Source: Flavonifractor sp. AGMB03687
GTDB taxonomy: Bacteria; Bacillota; Clostridia; Oscillospirales; Oscillospiraceae
Assembly: GCF_017811815.1 (NCBI RefSeq)
Contig: NZ_JADKZI010000002.1
Coordinates: forward strand, 248,001-312,000
DNA: 64,000 nt
Reading direction: 5' to 3'
Below the pieces are notes generated by a model. It did no database searches. It saw only the letters and a program-made list of their open reading frames with translations, and had not been told where the DNA came from. How positions within the stretch are numbered: the stretch's first letter is position 1; every line of letters begins with the position of its first letter. The position numbers and the translations under genes are program-made. Shown here piece by piece: positions 50,222-57,789 of the stretch.

Positions 50222-50493
50222 CTCAGGCCCAGCAATAGCACCAGGGCCAGGGTGATGACCAGCTCCATGTCGTCCCCCTCCAGAAAGAGAAAGAGCAGGA
50301 TGAGCAGCAGCAGGACATCTCCGGTGTCCAGGCTGTCCAGCTTCAGACTTTTCAGCAGGTCGCCCAGCGGCCCGCCTTTGCCCTTGCCCCCCGCCTTCGG
50401 GGGGCGCTTCTCTTCCCGGGGCGGGGGAGTGGGCGCGTCCTCCTGGGGAATCCTGGTGTAGGAGGTACCGTTGGGTATGTAGCGGTTATACAT
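50218..50493 (-). CDS. Small protein with C-terminal hydrophobic segments, third gene of an unknown cluster
   Basis: 91 residues, not recognised. Residues 1-55 are polar and rich in Pro, Lys and Gly (IPQEDAPTPPPREEKRPPKAGG); two hydrophobic stretches follow (about 57-72 VLLLLILLFLFL, and 76-91 LVITLALVLLLGLS) split by EGDDME, so it may be a hairpin membrane anchor. The ATG at 50493 has AGGAGG six bases upstream. It overlaps the preceding gene by eight bases and the convergent gene by four, so it is tightly packed in the cluster. Confidence 0.68.
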   Translation of the reverse strand: MYNRYIPNGTSYTRIPQEDAPTPPPREEKRPPKAGGKGKGGPLGDLLKSLKLDSLDTGDVLLLLILLFLFLEGDDMELVITLALVLLLGLS

Positions 50494-50899
50494 CGTCCTC
50501 CTCCTCTCCCCGGTCACGGAACATCTTCAGGGCCGTCCGGATCACCCGGGTGAGTCGGGCGATGCGGACGGCCTGATCCATTTTCTCCTGGCGCTCAGGC
50601 TTGAGAAAGGGCTTGAGGGCGGCCAGCAGGGCGGTCTTTTTGTCGTCCTGGGCGGAGTATTCCGACAAAAGCCCCATGCCCATCTGGAGCAGCTTGGGAT
50701 CTAGCCCCGCCAGAGCGGACAGGGGAGAGGGCTCCTCTTCCACGGGAGGAGGGGCGGCTTCCGACCCTTCCGCCTGGTCAGGCGGTTCCTCCTGGCGCTC
50801 CTCCTGCTTGCCGGAGAGGGACTGGGCCAGAGACATGATCTGCCCCATGGCCTGGGGATCGCCCAGGATCTGGTTCAGTTGTTCTTCCCACTGGGCCAT
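50486..50899 (-). CDS. Small helical protein of unknown function, second gene of the cluster
   Basis: 137 residues, not recognised. N-terminus MAQWEEQLNQILGDPQAMGQ is followed by IMSLAQSLSGKQ, then a disordered acidic/proline linker (about 32-60), then a helical region (LDPKLLQMGMGLLSEYSAQD, KKTALLAALKPFLKPERQEKMDQAVRIARL), ending in an acidic tail. The pattern of a short helix, linker and helical domain resembles uncharacterised proteins I associate with Clostridia genomes. No signal peptide. Eight-base overlap with the next gene and a 24-base gap to the first. Confidence 0.72.
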   Translation of the reverse strand: MAQWEEQLNQILGDPQAMGQIMSLAQSLSGKQEERQEEPPDQAEGSEAAPPPVEEEPSPLSALAGLDPKLLQMGMGLLSEYSAQDDKKTALLAALKPFLKPERQEKMDQAVRIARLTRVIRTALKMFRDRGEEEDDV

Positions 50900-50923
50900 G
50901 GGCCATCCCTCCTTGTTGAACTG

Positions 50924-51190
50924 CTAGTCTTGCCTGGGTGCGGTCTGGCTGAGCCGCTCCACCAGCTTGGAGCCCTCAGGATTCTGCATCACCTGTCGTA
51001 CCATGGCCAGCAGGTCCTTGGTGTCGCCCAGGGCGGCGGACGCGGCGGCGCTCTTCAGCTTGCCGCCGGAATTGCGGTTGAGCAGCTCCATGAGCCGCTG
51101 GGCGTCCTCTGAGTGGACCACCTGCTCCAGAATGGCCCGGTTCTGCTCCAGCATGGCGGCGGGGTCGGCTTTCTTCTGATCCAATACCAT
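50924..51190 (-). CDS. Small helical protein of unknown function, first gene of the cluster
   Basis: 88 residues, not recognised. It is almost all helix-forming: AMLEQNRAILEQVVHSEDAQ, RLMELLNRNSGGKLKSAAAS, AALGDTKDLLAMVRQVMQNPEG and SKLVERLSQT, with no cysteines or membrane segments. The SEDAQRLMELLNRNSGG section and the mention of paired short helices are similar in style to the second gene. GGAG sits about five bases before ATG 51190. It is read away from the phosphodiesterase gene; the shared upstream region is AT-rich. Confidence 0.7.
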   Translation of the reverse strand: MVLDQKKADPAAMLEQNRAILEQVVHSEDAQRLMELLNRNSGGKLKSAAASAALGDTKDLLAMVRQVMQNPEGSKLVERLSQTAPRQD

Positions 51191-51263
51191 CAGCTCCGTT
51201 CTATACGCATTATTATAATGGCGTTCACTTCATTATATGTGCCCCCATGGGGAAGGTGATTGT

Positions 51264-51731
51264 ATGAAACTGCTGATTTTTTCCGATTCCCACGGCAATG
51301 TGGCCAATATGGAGGACGTGGTGCGGCTGGAGAGCCCCGACCGCATCCTCCACCTGGGCGATCTGGCCCGGGATGCTCAGGAGCTTGCGGAGAAATTCCC
51401 CCACATTCCGGTGACCTATGTGCCGGGCAACTGCGACGGACGGCGGCCCGACCTGCCGGAGGAGCGGGTGTTCACCCTGGACGGCTGCAAGATCCTCATG
51501 ACCCACGGCCACATCTACCACGTGAAGATGGGCATGGGCATGGCCATCCGGGCGGCCCGGGAGGCGGGCGCCCATCTGCTTTGCTTCGGCCACACCCATG
51601 AGGCCTTCTGTGAGTTTGAAAACGGGCTGTGGATCGTCAATCCCGGCTCGGTGGGTACCTTTGGACCGCACACCTACGCGGTGGCCGTGCTGGAGGACGG
51701 CGGCGCTGTGTGCTACCTCAGTCAATTATAA
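51264..51731 (+). CDS. YfcE/MJ0936-like metallophosphoesterase
   Basis: 155 residues of the calcineurin-like phosphoesterase fold. Metal ligands: LIFSDSHGN at 4-12 (D, H), LHLGDLARDA (D), VPGNCDGRRPD (N), LMTHGHIYHVK (H) and CFGHTHEAFCEF (H-x-H). It probably hydrolyses a phosphodiester or phosphoprotein; the substrate is unknown. ATG 51264 has AAGGTGATT just upstream. coaX follows within 20 bases, suggesting cotranscription. rdgB or rph, common partners of this family, are absent. Confidence 0.88.
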   Translation: MKLLIFSDSHGNVANMEDVVRLESPDRILHLGDLARDAQELAEKFPHIPVTYVPGNCDGRRPDLPEERVFTLDGCKILMTHGHIYHVKMGMGMAIRAAREAGAHLLCFGHTHEAFCEFENGLWIVNPGSVGTFGPHTYAVAVLEDGGAVCYLSQL

Positions 51732-51749
51732 GAAAGGGAAGGGATGGCT

Positions 51750-52535
51750 ATGCTGCTTGCGGTAGACGTGGGCAACACCAATATGGTGTTCGGCATCTAT
51801 GAAGGGGAGGCGCTGAAGGGCAGTTTCCGCACCATGACGGACGGAGACCGCACCTCGGACGAGCTGGGTCTGCTGGTGTGCCAGTACTTTCAGCGCTTCG
51901 GGCTGGAGCTGGACCAGATCGAGGACGTGGTCATCGGCTCGGTGGTGCCTCAGGTAATGCACACCCTGACCAACGCCATGAAGAAGTACGTGGGCAAGAC
52001 CCCGCTGGTGCTGGACGACGGACTGGACCCCCGGCTGCCCTATGTGCCCTGCGCCAGCGAGGAGCGGCTGGGCCCCGACCGGGCGGCAGCGGATATCGCC
52101 GCCATGGCCAAGTACGGCGCGCCCCTTATCGTGCTGGACTTCGGTACCGCTACCACCTTGGACGCGGTGAGCCGGGACGGGGTATATCTGGGCGGCTGCA
52201 TCACCGCCGGTGTGCGGGTATCCATTGACGGCCTGTTCCAGAAGACCGCCCTGCTGCCCCGGGTGGAGCTGGTGAAGCCGGACACCGTGCTCAGCACCAC
52301 CGCCGTGGGCCAGATCCAGGCGGGCGCCGTCATGGGCTACATCGGGGCCATGGAGTACCTGATCCGCCAGGCCAAGGCGGAGATCGGGGAGCCTGACGTG
52401 AAGGTGATCGCCACCGGCGGCCTGGCCCGGATGGTGGCGGACAACACCGACCTCATCGATGTGGTGGACCCCCAGCTGGTGCTGGATGGCCTGCGCATCA
52501 TCTATGAGCGGGAGAAAAAGGCCGGAAATGCGTAA
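51750..52535 (+). CDS. coaX: Type III pantothenate kinase
   Basis: 261 residues of the ASKHA ATPase family: LLAVDVGNTNMVFGIYEG at residues 2-19 (phosphate-binding), GSVVPQV near 65, ASEERLGPDRAA then VLDFGTATTLDAV near 130, and GCITAGVRVSIDGLFQKTA. It phosphorylates pantothenate, the first step of CoA synthesis, using a potassium-dependent mechanism. The ATG at 51750 (MLLAVDVGN) matches family starts; the ATG at 51744 is two codons earlier and also possible. Followed by a strong terminator. Confidence 0.93.
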   Translation: MLLAVDVGNTNMVFGIYEGEALKGSFRTMTDGDRTSDELGLLVCQYFQRFGLELDQIEDVVIGSVVPQVMHTLTNAMKKYVGKTPLVLDDGLDPRLPYVPCASEERLGPDRAAADIAAMAKYGAPLIVLDFGTATTLDAVSRDGVYLGGCITAGVRVSIDGLFQKTALLPRVELVKPDTVLSTTAVGQIQAGAVMGYIGAMEYLIRQAKAEIGEPDVKVIATGGLARMVADNTDLIDVVDPQLVLDGLRIIYEREKKAGNA

Positions 52536-52570
52536 AAAAACCGGGTACCTCACAGGTACCCGGTTTTCTT
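52536..52570. terminator. Bidirectional terminator between coaX and the ABC ATPase gene
   Basis: AACCGGGTACCT (52539-52550) and AGGTACCCGGTT (52554-52565) are perfect arms around CAC, with an A-tract before and T-rich tail after. Confidence 0.88.
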
Positions 52571-53350
52571 TTATTCGCTGAGCAGCATCCGGTCGCTCTC
52601 CACGTTGAACTTGTCCAGCAGATCGCGGACGGTGAGGTTCTTTTTCTCCTCGCCCCGGATGTCCACCACCACACGGCCGCTGTCCATCATGATGAGGCGG
52701 TTGCCGTACTGGATGGCGTTTTTCATGTTGTGGGTGACCATCAGGGTGGTCAGGTTGTCCCGGGCCACGATGTTCTCGGTGATCTGGAGCACCTTGTCGG
52801 CGGTCTTGGGGTCCAGGGCGGCGGTGTGCTCGTCCAGCAGCAGCAGGTCGGGCTTCTGCAGGGTGGCCATCAGCAGGGTGAGGGCCTGCCGCTGGCCGCC
52901 GGAGAGAAGACCCACTTTGCTGGTCATGCGGTCCTCCAGGCCCAGGCCCAGAATGGCCAGCTTCTCCCGGTACAGCTTGCGCTCCTCATTGTTGATGCCG
53001 TAGCGCAGGCCGCGGGACTGTCCCCGGCGGTAGGCCAGGGCCAGATTCTCCTCGATGCCCATGGTGGCGGCGGTGCCCATCATGGGGTCCTGGAACACAC
53101 GGCCCAGGTACTTGGCCCGCTTGTGCTCGGGCAGGTTGGTGATGTCCACGCCGTTGAGGGTGATGGTGCCCGCGTCCACCGGATATACACCGGCGATCAG
53201 GTTCAGGGTGGTGGACTTACCGGCGCCGTTGCCGCCGATGACGGTGACGAAGTCGCCGTCCTCCAGGGTCAGGTCCAGGCCGTTGATGGCCACTTTTTCG
53301 TTGACGGTGCCCCGGTTAAAGGTCTTATAAATCCCTTTCAGTTCAAGCAT
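52571..53350 (-). CDS. ABC transporter ATP-binding protein (TrpZ-like)
   Basis: 259 residues: Walker A GGNGAGKSTTLNLIAG near 38, Q-loop LGRVFQDPMMG, signature LLSGGQRQALTLLMATLQ, Walker B LLLLDEHTAALDPKTAD and H-loop MVTHNMK. It drives a COG2984-type importer with the permease and substrate-binding genes upstream on the same strand. It overlaps the permease gene by eight bases. Family members import tryptophan, tyrosine or other aromatic substrates, and some import purine-like solutes, so the substrate is inferred only loosely. Confidence 0.92.
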   Translation of the reverse strand: MLELKGIYKTFNRGTVNEKVAINGLDLTLEDGDFVTVIGGNGAGKSTTLNLIAGVYPVDAGTITLNGVDITNLPEHKRAKYLGRVFQDPMMGTAATMGIEENLALAYRRGQSRGLRYGINNEERKLYREKLAILGLGLEDRMTSKVGLLSGGQRQALTLLMATLQKPDLLLLDEHTAALDPKTADKVLQITENIVARDNLTTLMVTHNMKNAIQYGNRLIMMDSGRVVVDIRGEEKKNLTVRDLLDKFNVESDRMLLSE

Positions 53351-54290
53351 TGGGGTTGGCCTCCTTTCCGGCGGCGGCAGGAATCTTCATCTTGCCCCGG
53401 AAATATTTGCCCTTCCAGTAGGGGATAGCTAGGAAGATGGCTACCACCACGGCGGTGATCAGCTTCAGGTCGTTGGTGTTCAGACCGGCGGTGAGAACGA
53501 TCTGGATGACCACATAGTAGATCACCGCGCCCAGAGCCACGGACAAAAGCTTCAGAGCAAAGTTGCGGAAAATGCGGCTGAAGAGCACCTCACCGATGAT
53601 GACGGCGGCCAGACCGATGACGATGGCGCCGCGGCCGGCGTTGACGTCGGCGAAGCCCTGGTACTGGCAGTAGAGGGCGCTGGCCAGAGCCACCAGACCG
53701 TTGGAGATCATCAGGCCCAGCACCTTGTTGAAGTTGACGTTGATGCCCTGGGCCCGGCTCATGTTGGGGTTGGCGCCGGTGGCACGGATGGAGCAGCCCA
53801 GCGCGGTACCAAAGAACCAGTAGAGCACGGCGATGACCACGATGGTAAAGATGATGGCCACAAAGATGGGATTCTCCAGGGTCAGGCTGCGCACGTTGCG
53901 CAGGGAGACCAGCAGGTCGAAGTTGTTGGGGTTGATGGCGGTGTTGGCCTTGCCATCCATGATCCGCAGGTTGATGGAGTAGAGGGCCAGCTGGGTCAGG
54001 ATACCGGCCAGGATGGCGGGGATGCCCATGAAGGTATGGAGCACGCCGGTGACCAGACCAGCCAGCATGCCGGCCAGGAAGGCGCACAGCATGGCGACCC
54101 ACACATTGACGCCGTTGGTCATCAGGATGATGCAGACCGCGCCGCCGGTGGCCATAGTGCCGTCCACCGTCAGGTCGGCCAGATCCAGTACTTTATAGGT
54201 GATGTACACGCCGATGGCCATCAGGCCCCAGATCAGTCCCTGCGCCACCGCGCCGGGCAGCGCGGAGAGCAGGCTAGTGAAAAAGTCCAC
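53343..54290 (-). CDS. ABC transporter permease (TrpY-like)
   Basis: 315 residues with about nine transmembrane segments, opening LLSALPGAVAQGLIWGLMAIGVYI then KVLDLADLTVDGTMATGGAV, the signature of permeases paired with COG2984 binding proteins. Membrane helices include VWVAMLCAFLAGMLAGLVTG and IFVAIIFTIVVIAVLYWFF. The start is a GTG at 54290, since GGAGGAAT lies five bases upstream. A strong hairpin precedes it, likely lowering expression relative to the binding protein. Confidence 0.9.
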   Translation of the reverse strand: MDFFTSLLSALPGAVAQGLIWGLMAIGVYITYKVLDLADLTVDGTMATGGAVCIILMTNGVNVWVAMLCAFLAGMLAGLVTGVLHTFMGIPAILAGILTQLALYSINLRIMDGKANTAINPNNFDLLVSLRNVRSLTLENPIFVAIIFTIVVIAVLYWFFGTALGCSIRATGANPNMSRAQGINVNFNKVLGLMISNGLVALASALYCQYQGFADVNAGRGAIVIGLAAVIIGEVLFSRIFRNFALKLLSVALGAVIYYVVIQIVLTAGLNTNDLKLITAVVVAIFLAIPYWKGKYFRGKMKIPAAAGKEANPNA

Positions 54291-54349
54291 GTTTGATTCC
54301 TCCCGTACGATTATCTGTGCTGCGTACACACAGTGTTATATGATACAGC

Positions 54350-54394
54350 AAAAAGCGGAAAAGGAAAGGCCTTTTCCGCTTTTTGATTTTTTTA
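54350..54394 (-). terminator. Intercistronic hairpin between substrate-binding protein and permease genes
   Basis: AAAAAGCGGAAAAGG (54350-54364) pairs perfectly with CCTTTTCCGCTTTTT (54370-54384); the plus side has a further T-tract. On the minus strand it ends in TTTTT, giving partial termination or mRNA 3'-end protection after the binding-protein gene. Confidence 0.82.
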
Positions 54395-54418
54395 GAGTGC
54401 CAGGAAGGGAAGAGCGGC

Positions 54419-55438
54419 TCAGCCCTCGATGGCGGTGTAGCCGTCGGGAATGGTGATGCCCAGAGCCTCACAGTTGGCGGCGTTGTACATCTTGGTGAAG
54501 TTGGGGGCGGACTGCACTTCCATATCGCCGGGGTTGGCGCCGTTCACCAGGATCTCGTAGGCCATCTCACCGGTGACCTCGCCCAGCTCGTAGTAGTCGA
54601 TGGACAGGGTGGCCACGCCGCAGCCGGCGCAGATGCCCTGCTCGCCGGCGATGACAGGCACCTGGGCGGGGAGGACCACGTTGGCAATGGCCTCGGTGCA
54701 GGAGGCGGCGGTGTTATCGGTGGGGATGTAGATCACGTCGCTGTTGGAGGCGGCGTTCTGCGCCACGGAAGCCACGTCGTTGGAGTCGGTGAAGGCGTAC
54801 TCGGTGCAGGTGTAGCCCATTTCCTCCAGGATCGGCTTGATGGTGTTGATCTGGTAGGCGGAGTTGGGCTCAGCGGAGCAGTAGAGCAGGCCCACGTTGG
54901 TGGCGTCGGGGAAGAGCTCCTGGAGCATCTCGGCCTGGCCGTCCAGAGGAGCCAGATCGGTGGTGCCGGAGATGTTGGTGCCGGTGGTGCCGGTCCAGTC
55001 GCTGACACCCAGCGCAGTGCCGTAGTCAGAGATGGAGGTGCCCAGGATGGGGATGTCCACGGTACCGGCCTGAGCCGCCTGCAGGGAAGCGGTGGCGTTG
55101 GCCATGATCAGATCCACGCCGGAGGAGACAAAGCCGTTGACGATGGTGGTGCAGTTGGCGGAGTCGCCGGAGGCGTTCTTCAGATCAAAGGTAACGGAGC
55201 CGCCGTCAGCCTCGATGAGTTCCTTCAGCTTATCCTGGAAACCCTGGGTGGCAGCATCCAGCGCCTCGTGCTGGGTCAACTGAACGATACCTACGTTGTA
55301 GCTGCCCGCGGAGCCGGAGCCGGTCTCGGTGCCGCCGGAGGGGCTGTTGGCATTGCCGGAATCGGAACCGCCGCCGCAGGCGGTCAGGGACAGGGCCATA
55401 ACGCCGGTGAGCAGGCCGGCAAGCATTCTCTTCTTCAT
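54419..55438 (-). CDS. ABC transporter substrate-binding lipoprotein (TrpX-like)
   Basis: 339 residues. Lipobox LSLTACGGG with Cys about 22, then a Gly/Ser-rich spacer, then the ABC substrate-binding fold: YNVGIVQLTQHEALDAATQG, DLIMANATASLQAAQAGTVD, TNVGLLYCSAEPNSAYQI and DVIYIPTDNTAASCTEAI, with VATLSIDYYELGEVTGEMAYEIL near the end. This is the COG2984 family that includes TrpX. ATG 55438 has AGAGG nine bases upstream; the GTG before it is alternative. It is first in the operon and separated by a hairpin from the permease. Confidence 0.9.
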   Translation of the reverse strand: MKKRMLAGLLTGVMALSLTACGGGSDSGNANSPSGGTETGSGSAGSYNVGIVQLTQHEALDAATQGFQDKLKELIEADGGSVTFDLKNASGDSANCTTIVNGFVSSGVDLIMANATASLQAAQAGTVDIPILGTSISDYGTALGVSDWTGTTGTNISGTTDLAPLDGQAEMLQELFPDATNVGLLYCSAEPNSAYQINTIKPILEEMGYTCTEYAFTDSNDVASVAQNAASNSDVIYIPTDNTAASCTEAIANVVLPAQVPVIAGEQGICAGCGVATLSIDYYELGEVTGEMAYEILVNGANPGDMEVQSAPNFTKMYNAANCEALGITIPDGYTAIEG

Positions 55439-55501
55439 CACATCAAACCTCTTTCCTGCGTAAGTAGGTGAGCGTTTCCAAAAAGCTCATCTTGCTTTTG
55501 C

Positions 55502-55530
55502 AGTTTAGCACTTAAAAGGCCAAAAGTCAA
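55502..55530 (-). promoter_or_regulatory. Sigma-A promoter of the TrpXYZ-like operon
   Basis: On the minus strand TTGACT (55530-55525) and TAAACT (55507-55502), spacer 17, about 60 bases before the substrate-binding gene. Confidence 0.58.
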
Positions 55531-55558
55531 GTATGATATTTCTTTGTCAATCCGGGCA

Positions 55559-55594
55559 GAAAAAAGGGGCGTGCTGCAGGTGTGCAGCACGCCC
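55559..55594 (-). terminator. Terminator of mreB
   Basis: GGGCGTGCTGCA (55567-55578) pairs perfectly with TGCAGCACGCCC (55583-55594), loop of four; on the minus strand a C then T6 follows. Confidence 0.88.
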
Positions 55595-55609
55595 GATCGA
55601 GGGTCATAT

Positions 55610-56632
55610 TCAGTTCATCTGCTTGCGGCGGGACAGGTTGATGGTACCGTCCTGCATGGAGTCCACGTCGTCCAGGCTCTTGCCGGTGCCGTAGGCCACG
55701 CAGGAGATGGCGTCGTCAGCCACATGGGTCTCGATGCCGGTGTGGGACTCGATGAGCTTGTCGAAGCCCCAGACCAGGGAGCCGCCGCCGGTCATGACAA
55801 TGCCGTTGGTGGAGATGTCGGCCACCAGCTCCGGGGGAGTGCGCTCCAGCACGCCGTGAATGGCCTCCAGGATGCGGGTGGAGACCTCCTCAAAGGCCTC
55901 GATCATCTCGCTGGAGGACACGGAGAACACGCGGGGCAGGCCGGTCATCAGGCAGCGGCCCTTGATCTCCACAGTCTGCTCCTCGGGGCGGGGGAAGACG
56001 CAGCCGATCTGCATCTTCAGCTCCTCAGCGGTGCGCTCGCCGATGAGCACGTTGTGCTTGCGGCGGATATACTTGATGATGGCCTCGTCGAACTGGTCGC
56101 CGGCGATCTTGATGGAGGTGGACTCCACGATGCCGGACAGGGAGATGACGGCGATGTCGGTGGTGCCGCCGCCGATGTCCACGATCATGTGGCCGTCGGG
56201 CTTGGCAATGTCGATGCCGGCGCCGATGGCGGCAGCCACGGGCTCCTCAATGAGGTACACCCGGCGGGCGCCGGCCTGGATGCCGGCGTCGATGACGGCG
56301 CGCTCCTCCACCTCGGTGATGCCGGAGGGGACGCAGATGACGATGCGGGGCTTGAAGAGCCGGAAGGAGGTCACCTTGCGGATGAACTCCTTGAGCATAC
56401 GCTCGGTCATGTCGTAGTCGGAGATGACGCCCTCACGCAGAGGACGGATGGCAACGATGTTGCCGGGGGTACGGCCCAGCATCTGCTGCGCTTCCGTGCC
56501 CACTTTGAGCAGCTTGCCCGTATTCTTGTCAATGGCTACCACGGAGGGCTCCCGCAGCACCACGCCCTTACCCTTTACGTAAACCAGGATGGAAGCTGTA
56601 CCCAGGTCGATACCGATATCCTTACTGAACAT
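55610..56632 (-). CDS. mreB: MreB/Mbl family actin-like cell-shape protein
   Basis: 340 residues, the full MreB length. Phosphate-1 loop DIGIDLGTASILVYVKGKG, adenosine-side IVDIGGGTTDIAVISL near 160, and phosphate-2-like MTGGGSLVWGFDKLI near 285 define the actin-fold ATPase. It forms membrane-bound filaments that guide sidewall peptidoglycan synthesis in rod-shaped cells. No mreC/mreD or rodA genes follow; the stand-alone copy with its own promoter resembles Mbl/MreBH-type paralogues. Confidence 0.92.
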   Translation of the reverse strand: MFSKDIGIDLGTASILVYVKGKGVVLREPSVVAIDKNTGKLLKVGTEAQQMLGRTPGNIVAIRPLREGVISDYDMTERMLKEFIRKVTSFRLFKPRIVICVPSGITEVEERAVIDAGIQAGARRVYLIEEPVAAAIGAGIDIAKPDGHMIVDIGGGTTDIAVISLSGIVESTSIKIAGDQFDEAIIKYIRRKHNVLIGERTAEELKMQIGCVFPRPEEQTVEIKGRCLMTGLPRVFSVSSSEMIEAFEEVSTRILEAIHGVLERTPPELVADISTNGIVMTGGGSLVWGFDKLIESHTGIETHVADDAISCVAYGTGKSLDDVDSMQDGTINLSRRKQMN

Positions 56633-56712
56633 ACCTGCACCTCGAAGTTCTTTGATCTATCTTGTGAATGGAGTGATTCTTCCAGTGTTCACATTTGCAT
56701 GGAATCTCCTTT

Positions 56713-56741
56713 ATTATACAGAAGTATGTCCGCTATTTCAA
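56713..56741 (-). promoter_or_regulatory. Sigma-A promoter of mreB
   Basis: On the minus strand TTGAAA (56741-56736) and a perfect TATAAT (56718-56713), spacer 17, about 75 bases before the start codon. Confidence 0.75.
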
Positions 56742-56795
56742 CGTAAATTTCCGCTAATTTTCTGAAGATTCCCAGACAACACACGGTCAGACCGC

Positions 56796-57452
56796 CTATC
56801 TGGCCCGGGCTAAGGCGGCACATACCACATCGGACGCCCCCATGGTCCGCAGGGTGCGGGCGCACTCGGACAGGGTGGAGCCGGTGGTCACCACGTCGTC
56901 GATGAGGAGCACACGCTTGCCCGCCACCAGCTCCGGGTCTACCGGAGTGTAGGCCCCCAGCACGTTGGCCCGGCGCTGGGCGTCCTCGGTGAGCCCCGAC
57001 TGGGGATCGGTGTTCCGCTCCTTCCGCAGAGTCTCCACCGCCACCTCGCCCAGCTCCAGGGCGGCGGCGCTGGCCAGCAGGAAGGCCTGGTCGTAGCCCC
57101 GCTCCTTTTTGCGCTGGGGGGAGAGGGGGACCCAGGTGATAAGGTCGTACCGCCCCGCCAGATGGTCGTGGACGCACTGGGCCACCAGCCGCCCATAAAG
57201 TTTATGGTAACCCCGGCGGCCCTTGAATTTGTAGCGGCGCACGGAGTCTCGTACTTTATCCTGGTAGCGCAGGGGTGCGGCGCACAGGGAGAAAAATTCT
57301 CCCGTCAGCTCCGCTTCACCGTCGGTCAGCCAGGGCAGCTCCCGCTGACAACGGGCGCACAGCCCATCCTCGCCGGTGTCCAGCACCTTCCCGCAGAAGA
57401 CGCACTTGGGCGGGAAGAGCAGGTCCAGCACAAAGCCCAGCGGCCCGCTCAT
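56796..57452 (-). CDS. comF: ComF family phosphoribosyltransferase-like protein
   Basis: 218 residues. A zinc-finger-like start CVFCGKVLDTGEDGLCARCQ (four Cys) is followed by the PRTase core, ITWVPLSPQRKKERGYDQAF and the PRPP loop RVLLIDDVVTTGSTLSE near residue 180. ComF proteins join the ComFA helicase in DNA uptake during natural transformation. Its start overlaps the stop of a small ribbon-helix-helix gene by four bases (ATGA), so translation is coupled. Confidence 0.9.
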   Translation of the reverse strand: MSGPLGFVLDLLFPPKCVFCGKVLDTGEDGLCARCQRELPWLTDGEAELTGEFFSLCAAPLRYQDKVRDSVRRYKFKGRRGYHKLYGRLVAQCVHDHLAGRYDLITWVPLSPQRKKERGYDQAFLLASAAALELGEVAVETLRKERNTDPQSGLTEDAQRRANVLGAYTPVDPELVAGKRVLLIDDVVTTGSTLSECARTLRTMGASDVVCAALARAR

Positions 57453-57628
57453 TTTGATTCCTCCGCCGGAATCGGCCCGTGCTCCTTTTCAAATTCCCGG
57501 ATGCAGCTTTGGATCAGATAATGTGCCTGTCCATTGATGGTTCTGCCCTCGTAAGATGCAATATACCGCAATTTCTGATGGATCTCAGGCGTGACCCGTA
57601 AGCCAATGTGTTTGACCTCTTTTTCCAT
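57449..57628 (-). CDS. Small Arc-like ribbon-helix-helix DNA-binding protein
   Basis: 59 residues: a beta strand KHIGLRVTPE followed by two helices, IHQKLRYIASYEGRTINGQA and HYLIQSCIREFEKEHG, the pattern of the Arc/MetJ superfamily (RHH). As in Arc, it should bind DNA as a dimer or tetramer. ATG 57628 has GGAGGTG eight bases upstream. The gene is translationally coupled to comF and is preceded by TTGCACGCA repeats that could be its operators. Its target genes are unknown. Confidence 0.75.
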   Translation of the reverse strand: MEKEVKHIGLRVTPEIHQKLRYIASYEGRTINGQAHYLIQSCIREFEKEHGPIPAEESK

Positions 57629-57652
57629 ATCTTTCACACCTCCATCCGTCTT

Positions 57653-57731
57653 TGCGTGCGATTGCACGCATCCTGGATATATAGTATGAAAGATTAGATG
57701 GAATATGGGGGAGTGCACAAAATTGCACGCA
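57653..57731 (-). promoter_or_regulatory. TTGCACGCA repeats upstream of the RHH-comF operon
   Basis: TTGCACGCA occurs at 57662-57670 and 57723-57731; the first is half of an inverted repeat TGCGTGC-GATT-GCACGCA (57653-57670). The second lies within a tandem GCACAAAATTG repeat. They flank the AT-rich stretch likely to hold the promoter, so they are candidate RHH operators. Confidence 0.5.
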
Positions 57732-57742
57732 CAAAATTGGAG

Positions 57743-57773
57743 AAAAATCCGCCCTCCCCAGCAGGAAGGGCGG
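57743..57773 (-). terminator. Terminator of nth
   Basis: CCGCCCT (57749-57755) pairs with AGGGCGG (57767-57773); on the minus strand the stem is followed by ATTTTTC. Confidence 0.72.
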
Positions 57774-57789
57774 AAGGCATTGCAGGGGC

